Assembly (NCBI RefSeq): GCF_000344805.1
Contig: NC_020453.1
Coordinates: forward strand, 3,939,001 to 4,003,000
Length of the DNA: 64,000 nucleotides
Direction: 5' to 3'
Origin: Bradyrhizobium oligotrophicum S58
GTDB taxonomy: Bacteria > Pseudomonadota > Alphaproteobacteria > Rhizobiales > Xanthobacteraceae
Shown here: piece by piece, positions 28,284-38,572 of the stretch
How the letters are laid out: the number at the start of each line of letters is the position of its first letter
Numbering within the stretch: position 1 is the stretch's first letter
Made by a program: the position numbers and the translations under genes
The notes under the pieces: generated by a model
Seen by the model: the letters and a program-made list of their open reading frames with translations, nothing else
Told to the model about the DNA's origin: nothing
The model's database searches: none

Positions 28284-29494
28284 CAAACTATTCTCATGTT
28301 GGGATTGTGTGTACCACGACTCACGATCACCAGCGCTTCAAAAGGTTCGCCGACAACCCATCGCGCCGATAGAATGCAGGCCTCGACCCAGCAACCAGAC
28401 CGTTATGAGCGGGCCGGCTTTCTCGAAGGTTTCGGATAACATTGACGTTTTTCGTGGCATTGCCTAACGATCTTCCACGTTCGTTCACGCTGTAGCGGTG
28501 GTCAATCGGTGGTTCGAACATGAAGAAAGGTGCTTATCGTTCTTTGGTCGATCAGGGTCCCAAACCGTCCTTTTGACCATCCAGGCGGGCTGGCCCGCAG
28601 TTCCCAGTGAGCTGATATCGGCGGAGACCGCCGATCCGTCGGCTTGGCGTTAAAAGCGCCCTGCGGCTATCCGAGGATTGTTCTTGAACCTTGAGACCGG
28701 ACATCCCCGGCGCCGACCGGAAGGTCCGGGATTAGCCAATGCTCGCGCGGTGGGACAGTTAGGCTGCTGTGCGCCGCTGACTTGATGGCCCTTCGGGTTA
28801 GGTGTTCTGCGGAGCGTCGCTCTATCGAGAGACATCGGGTGAGGCTACCCTTCAGACCAATCAGATCTCAGAGCTTCCGCCGCGTCGGCCGCTGCTCGTC
28901 GCGGAGAGGTGGTGCCCAGCGCTCTCCCTGAGCGGTCCTGCGGCCTTCCGGCTCCGGTGGTGGACAGCCAGACCAAGCGGGTCTCGAAGAACCTGAGTCC
29001 CCAGGATCGCGTCCTGACCTAGGTCCGCCGAGCAGGGCCGAAAGGCATCACGGTCTCGGATATCTGCTTCGACCTCGGGAACCGGCTGAAGCGCCCGGTG
29101 GTGGACGACAGCGCGGCGACCATAGAGAGCGTCGCACTGGTGATCGTGGTCGAGTGTCGCACGGCATCGCGCGGTCGCATGGGCGTTCGGCTGTTCGATC
29201 CGCACTCGGTGAGCCCGCGGTGCTGCCGAATGGTCGGTTGGTCTGCAGGTGACACGAATCAGACACTACTCTCGCCGGGGTAATGTCAAGCAGCCAAATC
29301 ACAATTTCCGACTTATCCAACGTGCATCTTGGAACCGCAGCGATTCGTTTTTGCGTACCGTCGCAAGTATCATGGTTTGAAGAGAGATTCGTCGAACGCG
29401 ACAACTGCTGACCGCACTTCTGCATCTCGATCACGACTAAGAAACACAGCGCGCGCTCAGCCGAGCGCAAGTCCCAGCGAGGGAAATAATCAAC
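28284..29494. other. 1.2-kb stretch with decayed coding remnants, no intact gene
   Basis: No intact gene is visible between the SIR2-TPR gene and the HEPN/LprI-like gene. From about 28957 to 29280 on the plus strand one frame reads like a winged-helix tail (SPQDRVLT, then an in-frame TAG, then GITVSDICFDLGNRL and LVIVVECR), consistent with a decayed gene fragment of unknown origin. The remainder shows no motif. It presumably also contains the promoters of the two flanking divergent genes. Confidence 0.4.
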
Positions 29495-30457
29495 GTGCCG
29501 AAGGTGGATTTTGGCGGGCAACTGGCTTCCCACGGCGACCTTAATGAAGGTCCTCAAATCTGCATCATGAGGCTTCGGCAGCTTAAGCTCATCGTGCAAG
29601 ACTACGACAAAGGCGAACTTTGGCCGCTTGCGCTGGTAAACGTTGCAACCTGCTTGGAATGGTTTGCACGGTCGCTAGTAAAGCACTTGATCGACTATTC
29701 TGCGGAACGCATAAATCCGAACGCTCGGCTACTGAAAGACCTCAAGATCAACTACGGCCTAATTCTCCAGGCGCACGTCAATCATTTCTCGATTGGTGAT
29801 ATCGTCGCGATGAGCAGAAATTTTTCCTCCTTCGACGAAATCGAAGATACGTTGAACGACCTTACCAAAGAAGCTGCGCCATCAATACTAGCACGTGTCC
29901 AAAAATCCTGGACCGAACTGATGACGGATGCGTTCCGCAGGGGAGCGCTGTCGCGACGCACGATTGAAAAGCAGCTAAACGCGCTGTTCAAGAAGCGGAA
30001 CGAACTGGTCCATGGTTCGCCGCGGCACTTGGCTTACGATGATCAACTCAATGCTCTGGTTTCGGAACGAGAATTGGTGCTGTTTATTCTCTGCTCAATT
30101 GAATACATGAGGCATGTGGTTTCTACGCTTGCGCGTTTCATTCCCGAACTAAGCGCCCGGACAACGCGCGACAATAACGTCAATCAACGTAGTCGGCTCC
30201 AAAATAGCGAAGAAGCGATCAAGAAACTGGAGCAAGCAATTGAGGCCCGTCTTGCAACAGATCCCACCTACCTAACTCACTTTCGAAGAGCGCAACACGC
30301 TTGGCGCACATGGCGAAACCGAGAAGCTGATTTTCAAACGACCGTCGTATGGGGGCCGGCCGGGAGTGGCCGCCCTGCAATATTCATGGGCTTCGAAACG
30401 AGCATGAGTATGGATAGGTTGCGAAGCTTGGAGGGCTATCTTCGTGAACTGGGCTAG
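29495..30457 (+). CDS. HEPN-like protein with C-terminal LprI-like domain
   Basis: A 320-residue protein from a GTG start with a GAGGGA site about 10 bases upstream. The N-terminal two thirds are all-helical and contain KKRNELVHG at about 166-174, an R-x4-H arrangement (Arg168, His173) typical of HEPN RNases. The C-terminal 80 residues (THFRRAQHAWRTWRNREADF, then a GSGRPA loop, then MDRLRSLEGYL) match the layout of the DUF1311/LprI lysozyme-inhibitor-like domain, though its usual cysteines are missing and there is no signal peptide. A cytoplasmic HEPN-LprI-like fusion is unusual. The position between SIR2-TPR and an Avs-like gene suggests defence, with cleavage of host or phage RNA as the possible action (inference). 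Confidence 0.65.
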   Translation: MPKVDFGGQLASHGDLNEGPQICIMRLRQLKLIVQDYDKGELWPLALVNVATCLEWFARSLVKHLIDYSAERINPNARLLKDLKINYGLILQAHVNHFSIGDIVAMSRNFSSFDEIEDTLNDLTKEAAPSILARVQKSWTELMTDAFRRGALSRRTIEKQLNALFKKRNELVHGSPRHLAYDDQLNALVSERELVLFILCSIEYMRHVVSTLARFIPELSARTTRDNNVNQRSRLQNSEEAIKKLEQAIEARLATDPTYLTHFRRAQHAWRTWRNREADFQTTVVWGPAGSGRPAIFMGFETSMSMDRLRSLEGYLRELG

Positions 30458-30785
30458 CCTCGCCGCCATCGAGAGCCCGAGCTGGGAAAAGGCGGACGCC
30501 GCCACAAGCCATGCGGAAGAATCGTTGCCAGATTGTGAAGGAGTGTAACGGCGGCTGTTGGGGGCATCATGTATCCTACGTCAAGATTGCCGCTGGGGTG
30601 CCATGGCGCCGTCCCGATCACCGTTAGTGAGCCCGCGGTTCCGCCGAACTCGCAGGGCCAGATTATGAGAAATACTGGAGGGCATGCGGCTATGCTGGAA
30701 TAAGTTGAGGCCCGCGGCTTTATGGAACTACCGCAGGCCAAAATCTGTATCTTGCCACTCAACGAAGAGATTACCTGAGAGCATC

Positions 30786-33700
30786 TTGCCAAAATCCGCA
30801 AAAAAGAAACCTACGCAGAAGAAGCCCGCCAAAAAGCAGCCGGCACGCTCGAAGCGAGTTGGCATTGATGCCATTGGCGCGTCAAAGGACGGTCATCAAT
30901 TTCATGAAGCGTGGCTAGCAAGACGGTCCCTTGAACTCATTTTTTCGCGCGATGGGCTCTGCGGCATCACAGTTGAGGGCCTGTCGAAGGACATTGAAGA
31001 TGGCGCACCGACCGAAGCGATAGAGATCGCCGACGCCACATTCTTCTATGGCGAGCAGCCCACATTCGCAAAAGCGACCCGCATCGATGTTACCCAATTC
31101 AAGTATTCGGTCGCGCGCGACCAGGCCCCTATGCGGTTTTCAGACGCGAAGAAGACCATAAAGAAGTTTGCAACCGCTGACGCAGGCTTCACGAGGAAGC
31201 ACGGCGCCGCGCCTACACGCGCGAAGTTCCTCTATACGCTCTTCACCAACCGCCCAATCTCGGATGACCTTGCCGACGCGCTCGCAGCGGCCCGGTCCGG
31301 CAGCAAACCTCGGAGTAAGGGCGCGAAGGAACAGCACAAGCAGCTTTGTGGCGCGATCCCCTTCAAGGGCAAGTCACTGAGCGAGTTTCTGAAACGCCTT
31401 GAACTAGTGGGTGGCTCAGTCAATCTAGCCACGGTTGAAGGTGGCACAGCTAAGATCATCGCGGATTGGTCTGCGTCTACCGATCTCATGGCCCGAGCCC
31501 GCATCGGTGACCTGCGCAAACTTGTGCGCGACAAGAACGGTGCTGAAGGTCAGAGGAACAAGCTCATTGTAAAGGTCGATGTCCTCGCCGCGTTACTGCT
31601 CGATCACGAGGATGATCTCCTACCCACACCCGACGCATTTCCGGCGGTGGGCGAGGTCGTTGAACGCGTTCAGCTCACGGGCTTCCTTGCCGCAGTGGGA
31701 TCACACGGACGGTGGCTCGTTCATGCAGAAGGCGGTATTGGAAAAACCGTATTTGTCCAGAGCTTAGCCGCGCAACTCGGATTAACCGACGAAGTCGTAC
31801 TGTTTGATTGCTTCGGCGGCGGCGCTTATCGATCCACCATCGACGAACGCCACAGACCCGAGCGCGGCTTGATGCACATTGTAAACGAGTTGGCATGCCG
31901 CGGCTTGTGCGACCCAATCCTGCCTCGGTCGTCAGAGCCGAGCGAAGTGATCCGTCGCGCGATCACACGGTTTACTCAAGCCTTGGCGGCCTTGCGCAGG
32001 ACTAGGCCAGCCGCACGTCTCATCATCATTATGGATGCCGCCGACAATGCTGCTGACGAAGCGAAGAAGCGAAGCCAACCCTCGTTCCCGAAAGAATTAC
32101 TGGAAAGCCTGACACATCATCCCCCTATCGATGGGCTTATTGTAATCGCAACGGCGCGGCCCGAGCGGCGGGAACTGGCAATAGGGACAGCCGAATGCAC
32201 TCCTTTTGCGATAGAGCCATTTACCTCCGAAGAGACCACCACCTTCGTTTTAGCACGGCGCCCCAAGGCAACGCCCGCCCAGATTTCCGCGCTTCGCAGC
32301 CGCTCTGACGGTAATCCGCGGGTTCTCGCTAGCTTGATCGAACCGGATCGTCCGTTAGCCGGTGAAAACGAGTCCACAGAGAAGGTGCTTCTCGATTCTC
32401 TGATCGAGGATAGGATCGAGCGCGCGATCAAGCTTGCCGATACCAAAGGGGCTAAATCAGGTGCAATCGACAGCTTCCTTTGCGCACTGGCGGTTCTCCC
32501 GCCCCCCGTTCCCGTTGACGAAATGGCCCTGGCATTCGGGCTTCTGAAGGAGGAGGCGTCGAGCCTCGCCGCCGACTTGGCACCGCTGCTTGAGCGTACC
32601 AAGCACGGCTTGATCTTTCGTGACGAACCGACCGAGACACTAGTCAAAAGCAAGTACGCATCTAAGCTCAACCTGATGGAGACCGTGGTCTCTCGATTGA
32701 CCGATGCGCAAGACACATCGGTCTACGCGGCACGCGCTCTTCCAATGCTGCTCTCAGCGATGGATCGCGTCGATGATTTGCGAAAGCTGGCGTTCGATAC
32801 ACGCTTTCCGCCAGAACTCGATAGTGAGGTGCCGAAACGCGCGATCCGCCTGGTGCGCGTTAAAATGGCGCTTGGAGCGGCCGCCAAGGTAAGAGATTTC
32901 GACGCAACAACAGATCTCTTGGTCGAATTATCGGCACTGGCGCTCGTCAACCAGCGCGGCGATCGGTACCTTGCAAATAATCCTGATCTCGTTGTTGGGC
33001 TCGCCGATCCTGAATCCCTTCGTCGCCTGTTCGAGATGAAGCTCGGTTGGGTTGGTGAGCGTCACTCGCGGCTTGCGATTGCATACACGCTGGATCGCGA
33101 TCTTGGCGCCGCCTACGGTCATGCGGTACGCGCTGAAGAGTGGATACGATGGTCCTACAATCAAGACGACGGAACGATGCGCACGCATCGGGCGGATGAG
33201 AGCGAGCATGTCGCGATCCCCTTCTATTTGACCGTCGATGGTCGACAGGAAGTGGCCGCACGGTATGTCGGGCAGTTCGACACCGATTTCGGCTACAAGC
33301 TGGCTGGCAGGTTGTTCTCGCTTCTCGGCATGGCCGATACCCTTGGTAAATATCCTGAATGGCCCGCCACCCTCGAACGCTTTGTCCGAAGTAAAGAGGC
33401 GCCACCAGCGCTACTTTCAGCCGTCCTCAGTTACGTTGGCAGTGATGCCGAAGCCACGCTCGTGTTGCGGCAACTTGCGGCACGGCAAGAGAAGCCGACC
33501 GATCCCCAGGCTTATGTTCCTCGCGAAGATGATTCGTTTCGCGCATCCTTATTGCGTTGCGCCCTGCGCGCCTGTGCTCTCGGCTTAGGTCCAGAAGCAA
33601 AGGCAATTCTCGAGCAGGCGTCGCCACGGCGCTACGATTTTTGGGGATTGTCGGACCCATGGCCGACGAATTACGTCTTGCCATGGACTCTTGCCGCTGC

Positions 33701-36700
33701 CGTTCAGGCGACGTTAGATGAACGCGACCTCACGCTATTTGATTGCCTACCCGCACAGCTCTGGCGCGTCGTTGAGGACCTTGATGTTCCGAAGGACGTT
33801 GAGGCCCAAGATAAGCTTCTTTTCGAGGCTCTGAAAGTCGATCCGCCCTACGAAGGCCGTGAACCCAAGCGCGAAGGTGCTGCGCCAAGCAAATCGCAGC
33901 TATCGTCATCAGACAGGCATCGTGTTTCTGACAGGGTTAAAGACCGTGTGCTGCCGGTGTTGCGTCTTGGTCACCGCGTCGTCTGCTTGCTGAAGGCAAG
34001 AACGCCTGTCGACAAGAAGGCCGCGACAATTGCTTTCTTTGCATCCTGGCGAGAGGCACAGGACGCCGTGAAAGCGAGTGCTTGGTCCCGACAGGAGCAA
34101 CAGCGTTTTCTTGACGAACTCCATAGTACCTGCGCGCTGCACCTTCTCCCGTCTATCGCCGTGCTCGATCAGTCGACGGCCGCGTTGCTAGAGCAATGCG
34201 TGGAGCAAGCTGGATCTATATACGCGCACGTGCGGATCCGCTTTGTCGAACTACTATCCGCCAATCCGGAATGTCACGCATTCGCTGGACGCGCAGCGAC
34301 CGCTGCGCTGAAGGTCATTGGCCTCGAAGATGAAGTGCAGCAGCGCGCTGGCTTGTTCGCGCGCCTCGCCCGGGCGCTCTTACCGGCGAACAAGGTCGAG
34401 GCGGGCTTTCTATTCAAGCGTGGCTTAACGCAACTTGATGCTATCGGGTCCGGCGACCATGACTTTATGAACGAGCTTCTTGGTTTCGCTGCGTCTGTAC
34501 AGGATGGGCCAATTAATCCAGCGGCAGCTTTGCGTCTCGCTAAGATTTGCGAGTTGAACAACTACGATTCACACAAATTTCCGTGGCCTCTTGCCGGTAA
34601 GGCCTTCTCACGCATCTGGGGCACAAAATACCTTGCTCAGATCGCACGCTGGCATGATCGCGACAAGGTCGATCTTGAACTTACGTTGCCAGCAGCGCTC
34701 TCGTTTCTCCTGCGCGATCGAGTGCTTCCGCCTGCAGATTGCGTCCTGTTGTTAGGCCTGACTGAGCCTGTCGGGATGTGGGATTGGGGCTGGCGTGACC
34801 TGTTCGATTCGCTACTCACGACCACGACGGACGTTGCACTCTTTAACGAGGTGCTCAACCAACTGGAGCACGCCTTTCCAACCGGCTCCTATGGCCGCTA
34901 TTTGAGGGAAATCCGCGAGGTCCTGCAAAAGCATCCGGAGGTGTCTTCAGCGCTTAGTCCTCGCCTCAATATGCTCGAAGCTGAGGAAAAGGCGCGGCGA
35001 CAGGTAGATCGAACCTCGCGTTCGACCCCACTCGACGCCGAACACGTGGCTGAATCAGTTCGCCGCCAGCAGAAGGGCCAAGCCGAGATCGAGGCGGCAA
35101 TCGCCGCGACCGACCCCCTCGACGTGGCAGCGCTTGAAGCACTGGTCGAGACGCTTGAAAAGCAGGAACGTGCGCTCGATGCGAAAGTCGTTGCATTCAA
35201 GGCACTTTGGCCGCGTATTGCCTATGCTGACCGCGAGAAGCACATCGAGGCAATCGCGCTAGCACGAAATCTCGAACTGTTTTCGAAGAATGAGCTATTG
35301 AAGGTTACAAAAGAGGCGTGGCAAGCGGATTCTCCGAGCGCTCTTGCCTCAATCGATAGCCTCGCCAAACGCCTCGTAAGCGCCCACGCGGAACAACTGA
35401 TGTCCGCCGATTGGGGATTTAACTGGGAATTGAGCAAGCTCGCGGAACTTACCCGAGCCAGCCGAACCGATCTTGCAATCGATCTCGTCACCGAGGCCAT
35501 CACGCGCGACCTTGAAGCCGCAGCGACGACGTGGCTGAATCTAGCTAGTCTTACTGCCGCTGCGGCTGATCCAGCGGTTCCAAAAGCGGCACTTGAACGA
35601 CTGCTCGATGACGCAGCGGGACGTCTCGCCGACGAAGTCGGCGATGGGGTCTGGCGAAACGAGCTTGATCCCGGTGATGATCAGGAGGAGGTTGTCGCGG
35701 GGCTGATCTGGTTTTGCCTCGGGTCTCCTGAAGCGCTGTCACGATGGCGAGCGGCTCACGTCGTTCGCGCTTGCGCCCGCAACGGTCGCTGGCCGCTTAT
35801 CGCGAAACTCTTTAGCAAACTGGGCACCGCCGGCGCGGGTGCATTTCAAGATCAGGAAATACCGTTCATGGCGCTGCACGCCAAGTTCTGGTTCCTACTG
35901 GCGATCGCCCGTATCGCGCTCGATTCTCCGAAAGATGTCGCAGTGTTTGTGGATCCGCTCGAAGCGATTGCGCTGAATGACTCATTCCCGCATGTGGGTC
36001 TTCGCCAGGTCGCGGCAACGATTTTGAAAACGTGTCTTGGAAATAGCGCAGACAGCGAAGCCAAAGCGATCTTGAAGCGGATTGCGTCGGTCCATGTATC
36101 CAAATACCCCAAACCGGAAAAGACGCAGCACGTACCGGGCAAACTCTGGCATCGCCCTGAAGATATGTCCAAGCCCGAGCCGCATTTTCATTTTGACTAC
36201 GACTTCGAGAAATACAAAGTGGCGGGCTTAGGGCGCCTATTCGGGCTGCCTCAGTGGCAAACGGGAGACCGCTGCATAAGCTGGATTAGGAGGTTATCCC
36301 CGACGGCAACGTCCATGTACGACTACGCAGGCAGGCGGAAGCCGCACGATGATTATCGCGAGGGGACGAAGGACCAGTTCCATAGCTACGGTATGTATCT
36401 CGCGTGGCATGCTTTAGCGCTCACTGCTGGTGAACTGTTTCTTGAGCGGCCAGTTGCTCGAGTCGAGAGCTATGAAGATTCGTGGGACGATTTCCTTTCC
36501 AACTACCGTGTTACGCGACGCGATGGACTATGGCTTTCTGACGGTACCGATCGCTACCCAGCACGGGCGAGAGACGAACTTATTTTGGCGGCGGATAAAG
36601 AGAGGAGCCCGACCGACGATGAAGATATGCTCCTGAAACTTGCCGGAATTTACGACGAACGTAGGCTCCGCGCTGATTTCATCGCTTCTGGAAGCTGGAG

Positions 36701-37418
36701 TTCTCCAGACCACATTCGCGTTGAAATATCGACTGCGCTTGTTCCCGCCGATAAGGCCGATCGTGCCGCTGTGGCAGTCGGCACTTCTCCTGAATTTCAC
36801 ATGTACCTGCCGACGGCCCAGGCCTACGAAAATGAAGACGGGGACGAAGATGATAACTGTCGTCATCGTGATAGTGCCCCCTGCATTGAATGGATCAGTA
36901 GGCGCGAGGCTTATGCCAAGTTGGACGAGTACGACCTCTTTGGATCGCGCGCGTCTATTCAGCGCGACCGCCTCACTATGGCGTTCAATAAGGAATATGG
37001 CTTGGTGAGTAATGATCCCTGGTGGGCCACTTGGCGCGATCCGGGCGATGAGATTGTGTACACAGCCGAAGCGTGGGGCGTGCATCGAGGCGAAGGAAAG
37101 GGCGCTAGAGCCGAAGAAGGTGACGCGGTTACTTGCCGCACGGGATTCCTGCTGGAGGTACTCAAGAGAACCGGCTGCGATCTCCTTATGCTGATCAAGC
37201 TCGAATTGTTCATCGAGAGAAGCCGCTATTCGGAGGACGAAGGAGAGAGCAAGTTCGTCCACAGTTGGGTGACCGCAATTATCGACCAGAAAGGCATGGT
37301 AACGCTTATCAAGCCAACAGATTCCGATCGGGAAATCGTGGACAGTCTTCCTCACGAAGCTAAATATTCGCTCAGCAAGCGTTTCGCTGCGCTAGCTAAG
37401 CGCACGGATCATTGGTGA
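30786..37418 (+). CDS. Avs-like STAND ATPase with N-terminal nuclease-like domain
   Basis: A 2210-residue protein of the antiviral STAND (Avs/AVAST) type. In this family a C-terminal helical-repeat sensor binds a conserved phage protein, the ATPase oligomerises, and an N-terminal effector kills the infection. After a Lys-rich leader, residues about 25-130 resemble a Cap4/DUF4297-type PD-(D/E)xK nuclease, with D101, Q104 and K106 in DVTQFK. The STAND core has Walker A AEGGIGKT (314-321), a DCFGGGAYR motif just after it, and Walker B LIIIMDAADN with Asp417. Residues about 550-2210 are long helical repeats. Size and effector type are closest to Avs3-like proteins; I cannot separate subtypes. The start is a TTG at 30786 just before the Lys-rich segment; the frame opens upstream at 30684. 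Confidence 0.8.
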   Translation: MPKSAKKKPTQKKPAKKQPARSKRVGIDAIGASKDGHQFHEAWLARRSLELIFSRDGLCGITVEGLSKDIEDGAPTEAIEIADATFFYGEQPTFAKATRIDVTQFKYSVARDQAPMRFSDAKKTIKKFATADAGFTRKHGAAPTRAKFLYTLFTNRPISDDLADALAAARSGSKPRSKGAKEQHKQLCGAIPFKGKSLSEFLKRLELVGGSVNLATVEGGTAKIIADWSASTDLMARARIGDLRKLVRDKNGAEGQRNKLIVKVDVLAALLLDHEDDLLPTPDAFPAVGEVVERVQLTGFLAAVGSHGRWLVHAEGGIGKTVFVQSLAAQLGLTDEVVLFDCFGGGAYRSTIDERHRPERGLMHIVNELACRGLCDPILPRSSEPSEVIRRAITRFTQALAALRRTRPAARLIIIMDAADNAADEAKKRSQPSFPKELLESLTHHPPIDGLIVIATARPERRELAIGTAECTPFAIEPFTSEETTTFVLARRPKATPAQISALRSRSDGNPRVLASLIEPDRPLAGENESTEKVLLDSLIEDRIERAIKLADTKGAKSGAIDSFLCALAVLPPPVPVDEMALAFGLLKEEASSLAADLAPLLERTKHGLIFRDEPTETLVKSKYASKLNLMETVVSRLTDAQDTSVYAARALPMLLSAMDRVDDLRKLAFDTRFPPELDSEVPKRAIRLVRVKMALGAAAKVRDFDATTDLLVELSALALVNQRGDRYLANNPDLVVGLADPESLRRLFEMKLGWVGERHSRLAIAYTLDRDLGAAYGHAVRAEEWIRWSYNQDDGTMRTHRADESEHVAIPFYLTVDGRQEVAARYVGQFDTDFGYKLAGRLFSLLGMADTLGKYPEWPATLERFVRSKEAPPALLSAVLSYVGSDAEATLVLRQLAARQEKPTDPQAYVPREDDSFRASLLRCALRACALGLGPEAKAILEQASPRRYDFWGLSDPWPTNYVLPWTLAAAVQATLDERDLTLFDCLPAQLWRVVEDLDVPKDVEAQDKLLFEALKVDPPYEGREPKREGAAPSKSQLSSSDRHRVSDRVKDRVLPVLRLGHRVVCLLKARTPVDKKAATIAFFASWREAQDAVKASAWSRQEQQRFLDELHSTCALHLLPSIAVLDQSTAALLEQCVEQAGSIYAHVRIRFVELLSANPECHAFAGRAATAALKVIGLEDEVQQRAGLFARLARALLPANKVEAGFLFKRGLTQLDAIGSGDHDFMNELLGFAASVQDGPINPAAALRLAKICELNNYDSHKFPWPLAGKAFSRIWGTKYLAQIARWHDRDKVDLELTLPAALSFLLRDRVLPPADCVLLLGLTEPVGMWDWGWRDLFDSLLTTTTDVALFNEVLNQLEHAFPTGSYGRYLREIREVLQKHPEVSSALSPRLNMLEAEEKARRQVDRTSRSTPLDAEHVAESVRRQQKGQAEIEAAIAATDPLDVAALEALVETLEKQERALDAKVVAFKALWPRIAYADREKHIEAIALARNLELFSKNELLKVTKEAWQADSPSALASIDSLAKRLVSAHAEQLMSADWGFNWELSKLAELTRASRTDLAIDLVTEAITRDLEAAATTWLNLASLTAAAADPAVPKAALERLLDDAAGRLADEVGDGVWRNELDPGDDQEEVVAGLIWFCLGSPEALSRWRAAHVVRACARNGRWPLIAKLFSKLGTAGAGAFQDQEIPFMALHAKFWFLLAIARIALDSPKDVAVFVDPLEAIALNDSFPHVGLRQVAATILKTCLGNSADSEAKAILKRIASVHVSKYPKPEKTQHVPGKLWHRPEDMSKPEPHFHFDYDFEKYKVAGLGRLFGLPQWQTGDRCISWIRRLSPTATSMYDYAGRRKPHDDYREGTKDQFHSYGMYLAWHALALTAGELFLERPVARVESYEDSWDDFLSNYRVTRRDGLWLSDGTDRYPARARDELILAADKERSPTDDEDMLLKLAGIYDERRLRADFIASGSWSSPDHIRVEISTALVPADKADRAAVAVGTSPEFHMYLPTAQAYENEDGDEDDNCRHRDSAPCIEWISRREAYAKLDEYDLFGSRASIQRDRLTMAFNKEYGLVSNDPWWATWRDPGDEIVYTAEAWGVHRGEGKGARAEEGDAVTCRTGFLLEVLKRTGCDLLMLIKLELFIERSRYSEDEGESKFVHSWVTAIIDQKGMVTLIKPTDSDREIVDSLPHEAKYSLSKRFAALAKRTDHW

Positions 37419-37977
37419 TTGAACAATGTATCGCTCACCGGAGGCACGTGCAAAGGGCTCGCCTTCGAGCATTCGGACGATACGATCACTGCGGGCAAGA
37501 TTGGCGAGTGAAGGTCAAAACCGCTTTCCCTCTTTGTGGCCTATAACTGCTTTGTGGAACGGTGTGGCGAGTCGAATGTCGGCCCGAGCGACGAAGCTGT
37601 TGACGCGGTAGCGAATATAGGAATTGCCACTCACATCAGTGCCGCCTCCCCGGGAGCCAAACAAGTGCGACGCGACCAACACGCAGTGGCGGCTACACAT
37701 TCCGCCACCGCTTGGCCCAGAAGATCGGACGCCTTCCGCTCCACATCTACCTGATCCATCATGCCGTATGGGTGTCGTCCAAAGGAGAGCGCGTGGACGT
37801 GACGTATACACGCCGTAGATGTCCGGGACGGCCGATGGGCGAGCGGCTGCCCATCCGGGTTGCTTTTGAGGCGAACGGCGTCGGTCGCAGAAGCCACGAC
37901 CTCGACATCCTAGTGACTCGAAGTCGACGGAGTCGAGCTGGTGGACGCCGGAACCGGCTGGTCAATCCCTCACAGCA

Positions 37978-38364
37978 CAGGTCGCGGTGCTGAAGGGAGC
38001 CGGCTGCACCGAGAGCTTCCAAGAGAAGGTCTCCGGCGCGAAGTTCGATCGGAAGCGGGTGGCCCGTGTCATTGGCCGTCTCGGAGACGTTTGGTGACAC
38101 GGTTTGATCGGTTGCTCTATCGACCCGCGATCTGCTCAATAGGCTCGGTGCGCTTGTCGACAAGAAAGCCCACTTTAAGTCGCTGCATGACCTATATGGG
38201 CGGACACCGCGATGACGGCATGGCCCGACTGATGTTGGTCGTGTCCGGCGGCGTCGCGGAGTTTGAACGGGAATTGATAAGCGGCCGCAGCCGCACCAGC
38301 GCCATCGCAGGCTTCCGCTGTCACCAACGTACGCCGCGGCCGAACGTGCCGAGACAGGCGTTGT
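37978..38364 (+). pseudogene. Decayed serine recombinase (resolvase/invertase family)
   Basis: Fragments of a small serine recombinase appear in two frames. LKGAGCTESFQEKVSGAKFD and then RLGDVW precede a stop near 38097; the match continues in another frame as VTRFDRLL, then GMARLMLVVSGGVAEFERELI, the conserved core of the family. The N-terminal catalytic-serine segment is not recognisable and the DNA-binding end is lost, so this is a dead gene. Such enzymes resolve Tn3-type transposons or invert DNA. The rest of 37419-38572 holds no other gene that I can support. It marks past transposon activity downstream of the Avs-like gene. Confidence 0.75.
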
Positions 38365-38572
38365 GAAGTGGCTCGTAAGTCCGGCGATCTCGCCGAACTG
38401 CAGCGCAGCATTGCTGAGCTGACATTGCCGGATCGAGCGATCTACGCGTTTGGCGGGGCTGATAACGCGAGATTGCCGCCATCCAATGGGCACCAAACAT
38501 GGGTTGCGACAGATTTGGGTTGCCTCGTCTTTTAGGTTGAGTTTTGATAAACCGTCAACTTGGAAAAATGGT

